DNA of 8,910 bases from Gammaproteobacteria bacterium. GTDB taxonomy: Bacteria > Pseudomonadota > Gammaproteobacteria > Pseudomonadales > Azotimanducaceae_A. The notes under the pieces are model-generated. The model saw nothing but the letters and a program-made list of their open reading frames with translations, searched no databases and had not been told where the DNA came from. The DNA lies in NCBI GenBank assembly GCA_002714125.1, contig PAWP01000056.1, positions 7,191-16,100 on the forward strand. The letters are read 5' to 3'. Made by a program: the position numbers and the translations under genes. Positions 6,868 to 8,910 of this stretch are shown in pieces (position 1 is the stretch's first letter; each line of letters starts with the position of its first letter).

Positions 6868-8294
6868 GCTTTCTAAGCAAGCTGTTCGGGGGCGCGAAGC
6901 CCGAGCCCGCCCCTACTACACCAGCTGCGGGCAATGGCAGTCAGAACAGCCAGGACAAGCGGAAGCGCAAGAGGAAGAAGAAGGCTACTGCCCCCAAGAC
7001 GGCCCCGGTACCGAAGCAGGCACGGGACAACTCTGGAATCCCCGCGGAGGGTCCGTTCAAATTCGACAGCGAGTTTGCCAAGCTAGATCTGCCCGATCCC
7101 ATCAACCGGGCAATTGCCAGGTTAAGCTTCAACGATTGCACCCCGGTACAACGGGAGGTTTTGCCCCACGCACTCGATGGTCACGACATTATTGCGCAGG
7201 CCCAGACCGGAACCGGGAAGACGGCAGCGTTCCTGCTCACGCTAATCGGTTACCACCTTGAGAACCCGGAAGACGAACCGCGTCGCAACGGGACACCATT
7301 TGCGCTGATCATTGCGCCCACGCGCGAGCTTGTTATGCAAATCGCGAGCGACGCGGAAGACCTCGCATGGTTCACAGACCTGTCCATCGTCACGCTGGTT
7401 GGCGGGATTGACTACGACCGTCAGCGCCGCCAATGCCAGGGACCGGTGGATCTGATTGCGGCCACCCCAGGGCGCCTGCTCGATTTCTGCCGCCAGGGTA
7501 TTGTGGACTTGGGCCAGGTTGAACACCTTGTGCTGGACGAGGCTGACCGGATGTTGTCCATGGGGTTCATCCCCGACGTCAAGGCAATCATCCGGCGTAC
7601 ACCATACAAGGACAAGCGGCAAACCCAGTTGTTTTCGGCAACGTTCAACTATGACATCCGGCAGTTGGCCGAGAGCTGGACTCAGGCACCGCACAAGGTT
7701 GTGATTGAACCGGAAAGCGTCGCCGTAGACACGGTTGAGCAGTTGGTCTATTTAACGAGCGAAGATCACAAATTCGACGTCCTGTACAACATTTTGAAAG
7801 ACCTGACGCGCGCCATCGTGTTTGTAAACCGACGCGATGAGACCCGCCACGTGGAGTCGATGCTCTCTAAAGTGGGCATCAGGACCGGACTGTTGTCTGG
7901 AGAAGTCCAGCAACGTAAGCGCATCAAGACCCTCGACGATTTCAAGTCAGGTGCCATCAGGGTCCTGGTGGCAACGGACGTAGCCGGTCGCGGGATCCAT
8001 GTGGACGATGTCAGCCACGTGATCAACTACAACCTGCCGGAAGACCCGGAAGATTACGTGCACCGAATCGGGCGCACGGGCCGCGCAGGCGCGGACGGCA
8101 CATCCATATCGCTCGCATGCGAGTTTGAGGCGTTCATGCTGCCGGAGATCGAAAAGATGCTCGGCGAGCCGTTGAAATGCGAACAGCCTCCCGAAGAACT
8201 GCTTGCTACAGCGCCACTCAGCAAGGAGCTACGTCGCCCAGAACGTCGCAGAGGTGGCGGCGGCGGCAGACGTCCTGGCGGACGCAGGCGCTGA
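6864..8294 (+). CDS. DEAD-box ATP-dependent RNA helicase, RhlB-like
   Basis: The 476-residue protein has every DEAD-box motif in order. The Q motif is FNDCTPVQ (89-96), motif I AQTGTGKT (113-120), Ia PTRELV (152-157) and Ib TPGR (201-204). Motif II is DEAD (225-228), III SAT (258-260), IV IVFVNRR (318-324), V ATDVAGRGIH (370-379) and VI HRIGRTGR (400-407). Such enzymes unwind short RNA duplexes in ribosome assembly or mRNA turnover. The helicase core most resembles RhlB, the degradosome helicase, but the family assignment within RhlB/RhlE/SrmB is not certain. The N-terminus is extended by about 65 residues rich in P, A, K and R with a basic run DKRKRKRKKK (31-40). The C-terminus ends in an Arg/Gly tract (about 457-476). 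Both are probably disordered and RNA-binding. The start has GGAG at 6853-6856, well spaced, and overlaps the aminotransferase stop by 4 nt. Confidence 0.93.
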   Translation: MSFLSKLFGGAKPEPAPTTPAAGNGSQNSQDKRKRKRKKKATAPKTAPVPKQARDNSGIPAEGPFKFDSEFAKLDLPDPINRAIARLSFNDCTPVQREVLPHALDGHDIIAQAQTGTGKTAAFLLTLIGYHLENPEDEPRRNGTPFALIIAPTRELVMQIASDAEDLAWFTDLSIVTLVGGIDYDRQRRQCQGPVDLIAATPGRLLDFCRQGIVDLGQVEHLVLDEADRMLSMGFIPDVKAIIRRTPYKDKRQTQLFSATFNYDIRQLAESWTQAPHKVVIEPESVAVDTVEQLVYLTSEDHKFDVLYNILKDLTRAIVFVNRRDETRHVESMLSKVGIRTGLLSGEVQQRKRIKTLDDFKSGAIRVLVATDVAGRGIHVDDVSHVINYNLPEDPEDYVHRIGRTGRAGADGTSISLACEFEAFMLPEIEKMLGEPLKCEQPPEELLATAPLSKELRRPERRRGGGGGRRPGGRRR

Positions 8295-8297
8295 ACC

Positions 8298-8810
8298 GTG
8301 TTTGCAGAAAAGCCTCTGCTGACCGCTGACGAAATTGCAGCGTTGCCTGAGCGCCGCCATGTCCACCAGTTCAACCCCAACGGCGTCCGTCAAACCCGTT
8401 CGCTTAGCGACCTTTTGGGAATGACCCACCTGGGTGTTCACCTAGTACGCCTGGAACCCGGACGCGAATCGACCCAGTTTCATTTCCATCATCAGGATGA
8501 AGAGTTCCTGTACATCCTCGCGGGGCGCGGCGTCGCGACGCTGGGTAGTCAGGAATACGAGGTAGGGGTCGGCGACTTCATGGGATTCACGGCGCCATCG
8601 CTTCCGCACAAATTGCACAATCCATTCGACGAAGACCTCGTCTACCTGATGTGTGGCGAGCGCAACGCAATCGACGTATGCGACTACCCTTCGATCGGGA
8701 AGCGCATGTATCGGATCAACGACGCCAGGGAGGCAGTTGATCAGGATGCGCTGCAGTCAATTGGCGTACCGCCGGCCGAACCTGATGCAGAAAGCGAACT
8801 CGATGGTTGA
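8298..8810 (+). CDS. Single-domain cupin protein (COG3837-like)
   Basis: The 170-residue product contains one conserved beta-barrel (cupin) domain at about residues 44-120. Motif 1 is GRESTQFHFHHQDEEF (55-70), with His62, His64 and Glu69 as metal ligands and Gly76 closing the motif. Motif 2 runs from Gly92 through the proline before His104 to Asn108, with His104 as fourth ligand. The ligand set is intact, so a metal-binding role is likely. The D...YP segment after the barrel (DVCDYPSIGKRMY) resembles the tail of COG3837 proteins, whose activity is not established to my knowledge. The best start is GTG at 8298, 3 nt after the helicase stop; no in-frame ATG occurs before residue 42, and starting there would remove the N-terminal segment. 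The Shine-Dalgarno is weak, so coupling to the helicase is likely. There is no signal peptide. Confidence 0.8.
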   Translation: MFAEKPLLTADEIAALPERRHVHQFNPNGVRQTRSLSDLLGMTHLGVHLVRLEPGRESTQFHFHHQDEEFLYILAGRGVATLGSQEYEVGVGDFMGFTAPSLPHKLHNPFDEDLVYLMCGERNAIDVCDYPSIGKRMYRINDAREAVDQDALQSIGVPPAEPDAESELDG

Positions 8811-8910
8811 AGCAGCAGGACAATGCGCTGGTTGGTTGTCATCATCGGCACTCATCACAGCGCTGATGCTCGCGGGCTGCGCAGCGCTTGACCCGGGCGC
8901 CCCAATCGGC
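8803..8910 (+). CDS. N-terminus of a putative lipoprotein (3' truncated by window edge)
   Basis: A frame open to the window end starts at ATG 8803, overlapping the last 8 nt of the cupin gene. It encodes 36 residues with a hydrophobic stretch SSSALITALM followed by LAGC at residues 23-26, a canonical lipobox with Cys26 as the lipidated residue. The mature part begins CAALDPGAP, so an exported, lipid-anchored envelope protein is predicted. The N-region before the hydrophobic core is odd: MVEAAGQCAGWL has no lysine or arginine. A different frame starting at ATG 8823, with a good AGGA upstream, begins MRWLVVII but stops after 22 codons. This suggests either an alternative internal start (TTG 8836 is in frame) or a small frameshift. 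The function cannot be judged from this fragment. Confidence 0.5.
   Translation, partial: MVEAAGQCAGWLSSSALITALMLAGCAALDPGAPIG

Noticed and set aside
8250..8290. Repetitive GGC-rich tract as a possible simple-sequence repeat
   Set aside because: It encodes the glycine/arginine tail of the helicase in frame, so protein composition explains it.

Overview
The window looks like chromosomal DNA of a free-living bacterium with moderately GC-rich genes, most likely a gammaproteobacterium. The best pointers are a MiaE-type tRNA hydroxylase, a family found mainly in Gamma- and some Betaproteobacteria, and an RhlB-like DEAD-box helicase. No species can be named. From position 837 onward all genes lie on the + strand and are tightly packed.

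Region 1-836 differs from the rest. It holds the apparent 3' end of an unidentified upstream reading frame (3-89), then a stretch where protein-like peptides appear in all three forward frames, broken by stops. In order, these peptides resemble blocks of the DUF2971 family, so I read it as a decayed DUF2971-like gene (about 91/241-753). A short non-coding gap with a possible extended -10 promoter precedes the first intact gene.

Region 837-2068 is a two-gene unit with an ATGA overlap: a short-chain carboxylesterase/lysophospholipase-like alpha/beta hydrolase, then miaE. After 72 nt comes a GT2-like glycosyltransferase (2141-3415). A 55-nt gap with competing inverted repeats follows.

Region 3471-8910 is a compact cluster, probably one transcript: an EHN-type epoxide hydrolase, a type-2 ArgC, a subgroup-1c (AspT-like) aminotransferase, a DEAD-box RNA helicase, a COG3837-like cupin, and the N-terminus of a putative lipoprotein cut by the window end. 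Three consecutive junctions (hydrolase/argC, argC/aspT, aspT/helicase) overlap by 1 to 4 nt, and the cupin begins 3 nt after the helicase stop, so translational coupling is likely. ArgC and AspT could both serve arginine/aspartate nitrogen metabolism, linking acetylglutamate-phosphate reduction to aspartate/glutamate transamination. The other members have no obvious pathway link.

I found no CRISPR array, tRNA, rRNA, insertion sequence or clear intrinsic terminator. Nothing here amounts to a convincing new system. The points most worth checking are the eroded DUF2971-like gene, the ArgC/AspT coupling, the hairpin region before the epoxide hydrolase, and the overlapping frames at the 3' edge.
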